Of a DNA stretch of 64,000 nucleotides, positions 1 to 17,964 are shown one piece after another; the first letter of the stretch is position 1, and every line of letters starts with the position of its first letter. The stretch is from NCBI GenBank assembly GCA_029255685.2, contig CM055314.2, positions 6,404,399-6,468,398 of the forward strand, given 5' to 3'. A model generated the notes under the pieces. That model was given only the letters and a program-made list of their open reading frames with translations, did not search any database and was not told the origin of the DNA. The translations under genes were made by a program, and so were the position numbers. This stretch comes from Silene conica (taxonomy: Eukaryota; Streptophyta; Magnoliopsida; Caryophyllales; Caryophyllaceae).

Positions 1-831
1 ATCAATACATGAGTACCACAATGCAGTTGCCATGGGGTCTTAGACAGCTAAGTAATCCCGGTCAAGTAATCAAGTACACACACAGTCCCGACCGTAGGTA
101 ATATACTGCCATCATGGACTGGATCCTCTAAAGTACAATTTTCGATGCCCTTAATTTCTCTTTAAAATAAGCACAAAGGGGGTAATATAGTAAATTATTT
201 GATTGGGTAGGAACGATAAAAAGAAGATTCCTATAAAATTTTGTACTTATACTTACAAAAGAAAATTAATGGTTGGTTATCCTAGATTGGATCCAGTGAA
301 ATACATTTTATATTTTTTCTCAGCCATAAATGATACTCATTAATAACTTTATTGCCATTTTGTTTTATTTGATGAGAGACAAACGATGGGTTATAAAAGC
401 AATCAACTAATAATCAAATTTATAAAATATATTCATATAGTATATATATTTTTAGGGCTATACGGATTCAAACCATAGACATTTTGAACTTCAATTCTAC
501 GCACTCCACATTATAGGCAATATGCAAGTCGCTTATTATGGCAGCTCTGAGTCTCTGACACCCAAGGCAGCAGCATATTGCAACTATGGTGACTCCCAAA
601 CAAAGGTAAAGGCAGTGAGTGAAAAATACAAACATGCTCAATCGTCAAATTCTTCTACGCAATAATACAGCCTATAAAAGAGCCCAGCAGCACAGCAATG
701 TACTGGAAAGTAAACTCTCAATTCAGAAACAGATACAACGCTTATCTAATGAAGACACCCGAGCCAAAATAGTGAAAATGCAAGCCACACAAACAATATT
801 GAATGAGGTTTTAGAAACAAGAACTAATCAC
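1..831 (-). other. Intron 1 of the RXW8-like gene (incomplete)
   Basis: AT-rich, with no recognisable coding exon. A tRNA B-box-like stretch (GGTTTGAATCC on the minus strand, about 465-476) may be a decayed SINE or tRNA relic. The open frame at 619-957 on the plus strand is antisense to the real exon. Confidence 0.5.
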
Positions 832-2895
832 CTGAACACAAGTGTCCTCACAAATACAACCGCATCCAATCCTCCAATAGCCATTATCACATCTTCGGAT
901 GTCTCCCAGGCCTTAAGTATCCAACTAGGAGAAGGTACAAATCGGTCAAACCAGTGAGGATCATCTTGGCGCTTTGATCGGATCTGTGCTAATCTACGTC
1001 CAAAGTAAACACTCTTATTGCTGGGTTGTTTTCTCAATATAGAATACAAAGAGATGAGCACAGCACAAATGCCTATATTGATCCCTGCGGACGTTAAAAG
1101 AGCAGAAATCTCCATTTCTCCCCACTAATCAGGAAACTTTTTGCATCTTTTACCAGCCAAATAACAAACACGAAAAGAACAATAATCGTTGGATCAAAAG
1201 ATAACCTTCCCCTTCTCTGACAGTAGGCAATCTACTGCAGAGAGATGCAAACACTGCAAACAGAAAATTTCCCAAGTCAGAAAAAGAACACAAAATATAT
1301 CTGAACTTCAAAATCAACAGCAGGAAACTAAAAACATCTAAAAATTGAAAGACTAACCTACTAATAGACTCAATAGAAGATAGAACATGGTTATCAAATT
1401 GAGTTGTTGCACAAAATGTACTTCTAAGTAATTTCGGCATCTAAGAACAATGTCCAAATAAAAAAGTATCAAGTAATTATGTGCTTTAGTGAAATCCATC
1501 TCTGTCCACGTATAGACGTAGCCTACACTACTCCGGCTATTCTTATTCACTCACATACACTCAACACACACATGGGTATGGCCTTTGAATACCTCATTCT
1601 AGCAAAAATGCATATTTTTCATAAAAATAGCAAGTCCGACACTTGCACACACAGCCGTGCCAGATACTTCTAAGCGAGTATAAGTAACATAGCTCGTGCA
1701 TTAGTGATGCAAGTGAGTATAATTTAGATTTAAGGTATATATTGCTAAATATAATGCTCATAAAGGACTGGCAACACACCACCAATTAGAAAAGCAAAAG
1801 TCGGCTTATTAGCCAGATCTACTAGTCATGTTTTTCAACGACTCTCCCTCCCCCCCACCCCGTCTTCCAAAACATCACATTTCTGGCCCCACTGATACCC
1901 TTTCCTACCCTAAACCTTGCACTGCAAAAACAGTCAACCCGAACCTGTACAATTAGAGAAGCAAAAGCCAGCTTGTTAGCCAGATCTACTAGCCATGTTC
2001 TTTAACGACTCCCCCTCCCCCCACCCCGTCTTCCAAAACATCACATTTCTGGCCCCACCAATACCCTTCCCTACCCTAAACCTTGCACTGCAAAAACAGT
2101 CAACCCGAACCTGTACAATTAGAGAAGCAAAACTCAGCTTATTACACGAATCTAGTTAGTACGTGTTCTTTAACCCCACCCGTCTTCCAAAACACCACAT
2201 TCCAGGCCCCAATAACACCCTTTCCTACACTAAACCTTGTACTAATACAAAAACAAATCATATCTCTGAGTCTCTGACAAGCACACTACAACCTCATATA
2301 ACTACGCTTAATATCGTCTTCCACAAAGATAAACCACACCATAAGTCATACACAATACTATTCTCAAATTTCCATTGACCAACAACATCATTACATCAAC
2401 AACCCTTCAAAACCAACAAAATCCGTCTCGTAACCAGAATTCCACGTCCACGAAAGTCCAACACCTAAACTATTCAACGAAATTACCGAAACCCGATACG
2501 GCAAGCTTGCTTTTACTTTACAACACTCTACTTGACTAGATATCCATAAGAAACCTCTTAATTCCTACTGAAAATTCAAAAAACCAACTAAATAATAGCA
2601 GTTGACATCTTCAACACCCCAAAATATAATCATTTCTCTAAATTACACTCTGTTGACTCAAATAATTACTACGTAATTTCAAAATTCAAAACAATTAATT
2701 AAACAAGCTCGCTTCGTTCATCTCGTGCATTAAATAAACCTAATTTATAAACCCTAAAAAACTAAAATCACAAAATCTGCAACAAAATGAAGTGCAATTC
2801 CCAATAATTGGGAATGGAAACAAGAAATATGAGCAATTAAATTAAATACATTACATAATTCGAGGTTGTTAAATTAGAAAGAATAAAGAAATACC
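832..2895 (-). CDS. RXW8: RXW8-like CSC1/OSCA-family calcium-permeable channel, 5' end only (partial)
   Basis: The coding part of the first coding exon is 832-1115 (94 codons plus two bases); the gene continues beyond the left edge. The reading starts MEISALLTSAGINIGICAVL, then SLYSILRKQP and WFDRFVPSPSW, followed by a hydrophobic stretch, which is the N-terminus known for RXW8/CSC1-like (OSCA, ERD4-related) channels. These are multi-pass membrane proteins of the DUF221/anoctamin-like superfamily that open on osmotic or mechanical stress. The exon ends at an AG|GTGATT donor (intron starts at 831). Just upstream of the ATG is a ttag|TGGGG acceptor (exon starts 1124), and a matching donor near 2895 suggests a 1.77-kb 5'UTR intron with a short leader exon at about 2896-3050; that part is inference. 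No further coding exon was found at 1-831, so intron 1 runs off the window. Confidence 0.85.
1784..2265. repeat. Tandem repeat, three copies of ~166 bp, in the 5'UTR intron of RXW8
   Basis: Copies start with aattaga(a/g)aagcaaaa at 1784, 1951 and 2117, giving units of 167 and 166 bp. Copies 1 and 2 are nearly identical, sharing the CCCTCCCCCC tract, the GTCTTCCAAAACA stretch and the CCTAAACCTTGCACTGC stretch. Copy 3 is clearly diverged and shortened, so the second duplication is more recent. Confidence 0.9.
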
Positions 2896-3059
2896 GTTAT
2901 TCCAGCAGTTAAATTGCTGTATTAATGGCGATGAAAAGGTTTAAAATTGTTGAATTTATAACAAATTTGGTAAATATAATTGAAAAAATCTAGGGTTCTT
3001 GCGTAAAAATGTCGTGTAAAATTTGGTGAAAGAGAATAGAGAAGGCCGTCTACGTGAAG

Positions 3060-3620
3060 AATGAATGGAAGATTTTATGCCTAAAAATGCGACAGATATT
3101 ATCTCCCTATTAAATCTGGATTTGTTTATTTGTTTATTTATTTTTTTATTTATTTTCTGGATTTAATCATGTATTAATTTAATTTTAATTTTAATATTTT
3201 ATTATCTTATAAAGTGTTTTTTATTTTAAATTATTAATACACAGATATTTAATAATGGAACAGTTATTATAGTTTAAAACGGTTTTATTTTTTTTATTTT
3301 TATTTATTTATTTATCTGTATATTACTCTTAATACAATCATGATAATTGCATGTATTGTTTTTTTATTCGGAGCATTACGGGTCGATATGTAATTTACGG
3401 CTACACATTACTATTACGGAGTACATATTATATAAAACGATTTTCCGCAAGATAAATAATTAAGTACATAGTGAGCCCTAAATAGGAGTAGTATTTGTAA
3501 GGGAACAATTTTTTTTAAAAAAAAAAGTAAAACAAAGAAGTTGGTTTTTTTAGAGAAAATTTTTTTTAAAAATAAAACAAAGAAGTTGGTCTTTTTAGAG
3601 AAAAAATTTGAGTTTTTGTG
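3060..3620. other. AT-rich promoter/upstream region of RXW8; no gene
   Basis: Runs of tttattta and poly-T. A short duplication with the core aaacaaagaagttgg lies at about 3530-3600. No coding potential beyond low-complexity frames. Confidence 0.5.
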
Positions 3621-3624
3621 AGCC

Positions 3625-3692
3625 AAAGGAATCGGACTCTAGACATCTAGTTAATTGTAATGCTCAAACCACTACACCAAGACAACACCAAG
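3625..3692 (-). repeat. tRNA-like relic (possible tRNA-derived SINE head)
   Basis: On the minus strand an A-box-like TGGTGTAGTGGTTTGAGCA is followed about 30 bases later by a B-box-like GAGTCCGATTCC. The spacing and motifs suit an RNA polymerase III internal promoter. No complete cloverleaf or SINE tail was recognised, so this is a relic at best. Confidence 0.35.
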
Positions 3693-4235
3693 ACATATTA
3701 ATGATAATTTAGTACAACAAAAGTAATGTACTATAACTATACTGAGTTTTGGATCCCAAAACTTTTGGACCCCGGTTCTTAGAACCTACTGAACTTGCCC
3801 ATGAATAGGCCTGGTAACGAGGTTAAATAAGTGATTGTACGTAATAATTTGTTGATTTATGAAATATTTTATGAAATTGAAATTGATTAGTGTAACTGGT
3901 ACGTTCAATAACAAACTCTTCAAAAAAATAAATTCATAAAAGTACATCCATCCTAAGATGGTAATTAACATTTAATCAATTATTATAAGTAGAAATAAAT
4001 AGCTTAAGTAGGTTACAAACAACATTACAATAAATTTAGTGAAAATTTGTACTTCTTTCCAAATTTTGTGGGTAGAAATATTAGTGGTGAAAAAAAAAGG
4101 TAGTAAAAGGAAGTTGTTAGAAGAATGAAGGTGTAGTGGAAAAGGACGGGATGACGCGGGGTTGGAAGTTGGAACAGGTGGTACACACTGGATGGTAAAC
4201 ATGCTGACTCTTTAAAAAGATTTAATCAAAAGTTG

Positions 4236-5163
4236 TCATTCATTCATGTGGTCTTTAATGCTTCAAACATGTCATTCGCAGATTCTCGTTTGTGACTGCG
4301 ATATCCGTCCCAAGCATATAGCAAAATATCCACTTTTTCTTTCTCCCCGACACTATTTATATTGTCCCCTTTCTCCACTAACTCATTTTGTATATTTTAC
4401 CTCCTCTCACAAACTATCAACTTTTTCTTTCTCTCCGACATTATTCATGTTGTCCCCTTTCTCCACTAACTCATTTTTTATATTTTATCTCACAAAATAT
4501 CCGTCACAAATGGTGACTCGTCACAAGCAAGACTTACTATCACAAATTATGATTGGGTGACGGTGATATCCGTCATAAACTTGTGACGGGTCAAATAAAA
4601 TTCACATAGAAAGATGACAAGTTCTTTGAGACTTTTCATATATTCTCTTATTTATTATACAGGTGATACTTGACCTGTCACAAGTAGAACTTATTGATGG
4701 GTCTTTAAGCCCCCGTCAATTAAATTGAAGGTGGATATTTTTTTGTCATAAGTTGAAGACGGGTTAAGAGTATTTTAACAACAAATATGATTATTTAATG
4801 ACAAACTGTTATAACTTATAAAATTGAAAAAAATGTTTTGGTTGTGATGGATATTATTCGTCACAATCTGAAGACGAATAATGTTTCTGTTTCTCCCATA
4901 ATAAAACAAGTAGAAAGACAAATGAGACAAGTAAAGGATAAATAGAGCACCCTATGATAATGTCGTTATGAGAAAACTTTATCCGTTTTCAACTTGTTAC
5001 GAATAGTACCGTCTTTGATAAGGATCGAAGAAGAGAGCAGGTCTTGCTTGTGACCTCTCACAAAAAGGAAGAGGGGACAAAGTGGAGCATCCTTCATGTG
5101 CTTTACCAACCACCTTTCATGGCTATTTTATGAGAGAAATGGTATCCGTCACAAGTTTGTGAC
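4236..5163. repeat. Cluster of degraded MITE copies with gtgacGGATATtatCCGTCac-like palindromic ends
   Basis: Repeated short motifs of the type ATATCCGTCACAAG and CTTGTGACGG occur in both orientations at about 4300, 4500-4590, 4680, 4860 and 5150, mixed with a local ~87-bp duplication (ctttttctttctc...ccactaactcatttt at 4333 and 4421). The same motif family recurs at about 5660, 17430, 49950, 50500, 51000 and 54020-54240. I could not set clean element ends here. Confidence 0.5.
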
Positions 5164-5651
5164 TAGGGATGTCATTGGGACGGGTACAAGTGGATATCGC
5201 CCTGCACCCGCCCCAGTTGGGATGGGGATGGGTAGAGCTTTGGCGGGTGGTGGGGCGGGGACGGGTACGAAATTGTACCCGCCATGGGTTGTGGGGCGGG
5301 ATGGTTTTTGTGTGTTACCCATTTCATACCCGTCTGTCGCCAATTATTACAAAAATTAATACCATTATTACGATAATTTTACAAATATTATTTTGTTGTA
5401 ATTAAAACGTAATGTTAAAATAGCTATTTTATAAAGTATTAACCAATTTATCTGGTAAATAACTAAAATCATATAAAAAAATTCCCGAAAATAGAAATTA
5501 ATAGTAATTAAATCAACTTGTACGAAAAAAGATAGGAAAAGTTTATGGTATAGCGAGTTAATGGGTAGGTGGGACGGGATGGGTACGAGTTTTCTTGATG
5601 GGTACGGATACGGGTACGGGGAGTCTATATCCAGCCACTCCCCGTCCCAAT
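5164..5651. mobile_element. hAT-type MITE, right end missing
   Basis: Begins TAGGGATGTCATTGGGACGGG, like the intact hAT MITE at 7032. It has GC-rich GGGTACGGG-type subterminal repeats at both ends but stops at CCCGTCCCAAT without the final GACATCCCTA. It sits inside DNA of the gtgacgg family, whose halves flank it at about 5145 and 5660. No target duplication was recovered. Confidence 0.6.
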
Positions 5652-7023
5652 AAAATTCTTATTTATGACGGATATTACCGTTACAAATGAGAATTTGTGC
5701 TAAAAAAATTGTCGGGTAACTTGCAAGTTGCAACCCCGCGTGGTCCCGTCCCTTTCAACCAGATTTCGTTCATTCCTAAGTCCTGACTAAGAAGTACATT
5801 CTGACATCTTTATAGTACTTAATCATTCATTCATTCAATTCGTGTGGAATTTAATGCTTCAAATATTGTCCCTTTTTTTTCCTTTTTTTCTCTCTTGTGT
5901 TGATTATGGGCTTTTAAAGTTTGTGCGTGTTTTTTTTTTGTCAGATTTGACCATTTTTTTATAAAACGTGACCATGTTTTAATAAATACTCTAGTAACCA
6001 CCTTAAAAAAAGGGTCATGCTCAATCATGAACATGAATTACTCAATTATGGACGCAAAGACTATTACACCCCTGTCATTTCTACCTTCATTTTTTTCCAT
6101 ATTGTTTCGTAACCAATAAGTTCTCTCAAATTAATCGCCAACTCCCACCAATAAATCACCAGACGACCCCCATAGCCGCCTTCCTGCATGGTCAAACGAC
6201 CCCTAAACCACCCATTGAATTGTTCTGGGAAAATTCTCACGAAAATGAGCAAAAATAGTATTAGAAATTCATGCAAAAAGCTGAACTTGTTCATAAAAGT
6301 AATCAAAATCTTCTAAAAGTAAGATCCTGCAAATATCCCTAAAACACAATTTGTTTCATTCGTGTGTTGCGATGCCGGCACATGAACAATTTTCTCCGGA
6401 TTAAACTAATTTCTTTGACAATAATTTCTTCAAAATTCAAACCCTAATTTTGCTAGTTTAAAAAACTAAATCCCCTAATTTGATATAAAATAATTAATAA
6501 AAGTACAAATTAGAATTATTACTTGATCGACATGAGAATTAGTGTCTATAATTGAGTAATTTGACAGGTTTGATTAATTTTGGGAGAACATAATTAGAGA
6601 GAGATTTGTTTAGTTTGTTTTTGGGAAAGGGTAAGGTATGGAAAACTAATGACAAAATGTCCACGAAAAAGTATTTTTTGTCCATGAAAGAGCAATTACG
6701 TAAAAAAATAGGTCATTTTTTAATTAAAAGAGTGGTTACTATCTAATCAAAAGTGATAACTATTTATAAAAAATAGTCATTTTTCTATTGATCACCCGTG
6801 CGACCGTCGTAGAGTAGAATTTGTGTTTAAAGTTTAATCATGGGTTAAATGTAGTTATTTCAACAACAAATGTGATCATTTTAATGATAAACTATTATAG
6901 CTTAGAAAATTATTTTGGTAAATTTTTATTTAAATTGGTTACATTATCGTTTCATATGGGTTATATTTTTACTCTGTTTTTAGCTTGTGAGTTGTGACAA
7001 AATGTGAACCATTTTTCGCAAGA
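5652..7023. other. Intergenic, no gene seen
   Basis: AT-rich. The short frames at 5831-6306 have no recognised family. The stretch at 5825-5870 echoes 4236-4270 (cattcattcat...tttaatgcttcaaa), so it is an old dispersed or duplicated segment. Confidence 0.5.
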
Positions 7024-7031
7024 CTTGTTAA

Positions 7032-7477
7032 TAGGGATGTCAATTTCACCCGCACCCGATTAAAAACCGATCCACCCAATTTTATAAGACGGATGAAAAC
7101 CCGACTTAAATGGATGATGGATGGATAACGGATGACGGGTGGGTTGGATAAAGAAATTTCACCCGCCATCCATCCATCAGACCATCACCCGAATTAATTA
7201 CTTTTTATTTAATTTTGTTTAACAATATAATACATTATTAAGATATAATTCATATAAAATAATTATCCAACATTATTTTTATATAGAATAAAAAATCTTT
7301 TACCTTTTATAACTTGAAACATATAAATACACAACACCCGATTATCACCCGATTCACCCGTTTCATCCATGGATAATGGATGTACGGACGATGGATGGGT
7401 TGGATGAGATTTTAAAGGGGCGGATGAATGACGGATGAGGCTTCACCCGACCCGAACCCGATCTATTGACATCCCTA
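7032..7477. mobile_element. hAT MITE, 446 bp, with intact ends and 8-bp target duplication
   Basis: The terminal inverted repeats are TAGGGATGTCAAT at the left and ATTGACATCCCTA at the right, exactly complementary over 13 bases. The element is flanked by the perfect 8-bp direct repeat CTTGTTAA at 7024-7031 and 7478-7485, the hAT signature. Inside are clustered GGATGGATG/CATCCATCC and CACCCG subterminal repeats and an AT-rich centre with no coding capacity, so it is non-autonomous. A related copy lies at 15264-15752 in the opposite orientation. Confidence 0.93.
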
Positions 7478-7485
7478 CTTGTTAA

Positions 7486-8316
7486 TCCTTGATGCTATGA
7501 GGTGGATATGCCTATTTGGTTAAGTTCACCTCGCACAATCGCCAAATCTTCAACCCGTCAAAATAGAGAAACAAAAGGTCTAGTCAACTAACTTAACAAG
7601 ATCCACCCACTAGTCGATTCAAGATAAAACCTGGCCCTTGAACAAACCAACCCAAAGTCCCAAACCCAGTATGTCATCAGCCCAACCAGACCTTGTTCTG
7701 ACAACCCAAGAGGCGGATCGGGCTACCCGGCCTCCTCCACTTATGAGCACGCATCCCCAACAATTAAAACAGTGTTATCGACCTTTTCTCGTCTCACATC
7801 CAATGTCGACCAAATGCACACAATACTCGAGTATTATTTTCATGCATAACAAAATTTGTTTTAAGTTTTCTTAATATCCGTCAGGGAAAAATGTTTTTCA
7901 ACGACGCTCTTTTCTCGTGTATCAGATACACGAGTACGTAATATTCTATCAGCTTACAACTGAAAAACAAACCACAACCCATTGCAAACAGTCAAACACG
8001 GCACGTCGGTATCCAAAAATGATGAATCCAGATACTGGAGTTACTACTCCGAGACGTTAAAGAGTCGAACCAAAACAAATACAGATCAATGAATGAACGC
8101 ATCTACGACACAAAATTGATATATAATGTTCTATTGCACACATATTTACACTTCCTAAGTTCCAACATTTTTCCTAGATATCGAACATGAGAAAAGCCAC
8201 TTGATGAACGTCCAAAATATTCAGTCGAATCCCGTTTTGGACTGTATATCAGATTGGCATCAAAAGGGAAAAACAATGCTGAGGCGAGGCGATAATGCAA
8301 GCCTCGTGAAACAAGG
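7486..8316. other. Intergenic / 3' flank of the squalene epoxidase gene
   Basis: No gene recognised. The part nearest 8316 is presumably the 3'UTR of the minus-strand squalene epoxidase gene; I could not fix a polyadenylation site. Confidence 0.5.
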
Positions 8317-14581
<6,265 letters not shown>

Positions 14582-14596
14582 TTCTCTCCTCGTCGA

Positions 14597-14727
14597 AAAC
14601 GACGTCGTATCTAGAAACCAGACACCGGAAACGACGCCGTAGAGTAAATTGGATTGCTTGTGTATCCCACACTAATGAGACAAACGACGTCGCGTCAAGA
14701 GACTAGGTACCGGAAACGACGCCGTAG
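14597..14727. promoter_or_regulatory. 85-bp direct duplication with paired GACGTC palindromes, squalene epoxidase leader/promoter
   Basis: Two copies of aaACGACGTCG, each followed by ACCGGAAACGACGCCGTAG, are spaced 85 bp apart (GACGTC at 14601-14606 and 14686-14691; ACCGGAAAC at 14624 and 14709). GACGTC has the ACGT core bound by plant bZIP factors (C-box). The pair lies 20-150 bp upstream of the squalene epoxidase ATG. The regulatory role is inferred. Confidence 0.5.
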
Positions 14728-14739
14728 GATCAGTTGTTA

Positions 14740-15255
14740 TGCTTGATCGGAATTATGGAGGGTTTTTTTTAGTTTATTTATTTATTTATATATGATTTAT
14801 TTATTTTAAAATAATAATTTAAATTTAAATAAAGAGGTATACAGCGGAGAATAAAGATGGCATCGTGTTATATAAAGGTTGAACAGCTCCGCATTTTGTT
14901 GTCTTGTTGGCGTATTTTTTAGTTTCTCTTCTAAGTTTAAACTAGCAAAAAGAAATACTGTAGGATATATTATTATCTCAAATCTAATTGATTTTTTAAG
15001 TACAAGTATCTTTTTGAGCTTATTATTTTTGTTTTTTGAGCATATGTGTACTTTTTGGAGCTTATTAAAATTTATAGGTTAAATTGTAATTTTTTTTTCC
15101 GTCAAAAGCTAAAATTTAACTAAGTTTATAGGTAATGTTTTTTATTGTTGTGTAGTTTTTTGAGGTTAGTGTTTTAATAACTGAATTCAAAAACTTTATA
15201 ACAATATTTATAATTTTCAAAACAAAACTCCGCTCAAAAAGTAGCATTGTAGTGC
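14740..15255. other. AT-rich upstream region of squalene epoxidase; no gene
   Basis: tttatttat and ataataattt runs near 14770-14830. No open frame with recognisable content. Confidence 0.5.
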
Positions 15256-15263
15256 ATCAGATC

Positions 15264-15752
15264 TAGGTATGTCAATGGATCGGGTTCGGGTCGGGTGAAG
15301 CCTCATCTGTCATCCATCCGTCCCTTTAAAATCTCATCCAACCCATCCATCATCCGTGAAACATATCATCTGTCGTCCGTCCATCCATCATCCATGGATG
15401 AAATGGGTGGATCGGGTGATAAACGGGTGTTGTGTACTTATATGTTTCAAGTTATAAAAAATGAAAATTTTTATATGAATTGTATCTTAATAATGTATCA
15501 TATTGTTAAAAAAAAATTAAATAAAAAGTAATTATATCTTAATAATGTATCATTTTGTTAAAAAAAAAATTAAATAAAAAGTAATTAAATCGGGTAATGG
15601 ATGGATGGCGGGTGAAATTTCTTCATCCAACTCATCCGTCATCCGTCATCCGTTTCATCCGTTATCCATCCATCATCCATTTAAGTCGGGTTTTCATTCG
15701 TCTTTTAAAATCGGGTTGATCGGTTTTTAATCAGGTGCGGGTGACATCCCTA
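15264..15752. mobile_element. hAT MITE, 489 bp, inverted relative of the copy at 7032
   Basis: The ends are TAGGTATGTCA at the left and TGACATCCCTA at the right. Flanking repeats are the perfect 8-bp ATCAGATC at 15256-15263 and 15753-15760. It reads as the reverse complement of the 7032 element (for example ATTAAAAACCGATC next to the GGTGCGGGTGACATCCC end). The AT-rich centre contains an extra ~52-bp direct duplication (aatgtatca...aaaaagtaatta at about 15492 and 15543) not seen in the other copy. Confidence 0.92.
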
Positions 15753-15760
15753 ATCAGATC

Positions 15761-17816
15761 CTCCTACTAGCTTCAAATAAACGATTTGGAAATTTAATAA
15801 TATTTGTATAAAACCGCCTTTTATAAATATGAGTTATTGTGTACAAATCCGTATATTTCAGGTTGGAAATTCTCGATTTAAATATTGATCTTTTGTAATA
15901 TCGTATTTAGTGATTTTAAGTTGGAAATTCTCAGTTAATTTATTTATGAAGTTCTTCCATTAATTTGCTTAGAAATAACAAATCAAGTACGTTTTTGATG
16001 AATATAAGTATTGATTTAAATGTATCTTGACTACGAGTATTATATGTTTTCAAACAATTGAATTTTTTTATATAGAATTACTATGGAAAAAACTCTATTC
16101 ATAATAATATGATAGTTAAATAATCATATTCGTTTTTTTCCTTTATTTTACATCTCCCTTGGAAAAAGAATAGGCCTAATTCAAGTTATTGTAAACGACA
16201 TATCCCCATATGCAAGAGTCTAGAGTATAGTTCTTCGACCCAACCTAAAAGTAACATACACTTACTATAAACGGACGAACCAAACCAAAGATAACATTTC
16301 TTTTTTTTTGGATGTGGCAAAGATAACATTTCTTATTTTGTTCACAATTCAATATTGCCAAATTGTCTTTATATTATTTGTTACTTGTCATTACATACCA
16401 TTCCTGACATCACCCAATACACCATTAATCATCTTGAAAATTACACCAAAGCATAACCCATCATAAACTAATTTTCGCCATAAATAGGATTATATATACA
16501 TCTAGATGTTTATGAGCATCATACATCTAATACAAATTTATTGAGCTTATATGCAATTTTTTGAGTTTTTAACAATATTTTCTTGTACTATAATTTTTTA
16601 GTTTTAAAATTAAAATTTGTGGATTTTATATGTATTATTTTTGGGTTTTAATATAATGTTTTGATTTACAATTTTTTTTTGATAAAGATACTCAAATTCT
16701 TTTAAAAAAAGCTCGTAAAATATAAGCTCATATACTTTGTTATAAAGCTTGAAATTTATACTACCAAATATATATATCTGGTTGTATAATCCTTTAACTG
16801 AGTTTTCTCTATATAGTCGGTCTTTATTTTATAAGTCATAAAGATAAAACAAGTTTATCCATGTTTATATTCAATGTATTATTTATATATTTAAACTTTT
16901 TTAATTTAAAGGGTATGTAATACTATGTTTTTCTATAAAACTTTGAATCGAAGTAAATATTAATTTAAAGTATTAAGAGACATTATTGATATGTCAAGTC
17001 CCACGTTGGCCTCGAGGGTATTTGCAAATTGCAACATTCAAAGGTAACAATATTTTACTTTGTCATGTACTCATATCAATATCTTTTTGACGTAAAAAAT
17101 AGATAGCATTTCTTTGTATTAGATATACGGCTAATTTGATGTAGTTGACTTTGCACTTGGTATTTTAGATTTTGCCCACGCATATAGCGTGCATGTTTGA
17201 GGTGGAGAGTAGGGACGACCTCATTATGCCATGGATTGACCGATTAGGTCTTGTCTTTACGAAGACATATTGCCATAACAATGAATCTTGCTAAAGACTA
17301 ATAGTACCATAACAAGTTGAAGATGGTTAGTATTTTTTCCCAACAATGCAAGTGGAAAAGCAAGTATAGGAAAATGGAGCATTTTCATAGTTCATGCACT
17401 TGCATTTTGTGAGAAAGACACTATCTGTATTCGGCTTGTGACGAATAGTGTTCGTCTTCAATGAGATTTTGTGTCGCGATAATAAGTTAGGAGTTTGAAT
17501 CTCTATCTTATACTTTGTTTGCTTGCTTAAGATGGAGTATTGTTTAGATATTACGAGTTTATTGCACTGTGATCGATAATAAAAATTATCTTTTGACATT
17601 TTCTAAGCAACTTGTCATGTGATTTGATAGTGCCTAAAAAAGGCTGATTAAGCACAACGACGGCCAAAGCCACTTCGGTACAACACGAACCCCATAAACA
17701 GTGTGTGGGCCCGCCTAGACTTAGCACGACCGGATAGAGGGTGGGCCATGATGCGGAAAGTGAAGTAAATATCACTTCTTAAGTATAGTTTCAAATATTA
17801 TAGCAATATAGCTTAA
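15761..17816. other. Intergenic, mostly featureless AT-rich DNA
   Basis: No gene or clear element. A gtgacgaatagtgttcgtcttcaatgag stretch at about 17430-17460 is a fragment of the GACGG/GTCTTCAA MITE family. The stretch at 17620-17760 is GC-richer but codes for nothing I recognise. Confidence 0.5.
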
Positions 17817-17964
17817 GAGCATCTTCAATGGTAAGCTAGTTGTTACTAGCTTACCTCTACCAACTATGATTTTTTAATTACAACATTTTTAAGCTAAAAA
17901 CTACCACAAGGGTACCACGAGGGTACCACAAGGGTAAGCTACAAGTGTTGTGACTTAGATTTTA

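Noticed and set aside
619-957. 112-codon frame on the plus strand
   Set aside because: Overlaps the RXW8 exon in antisense and starts at GTG; no recognised content.
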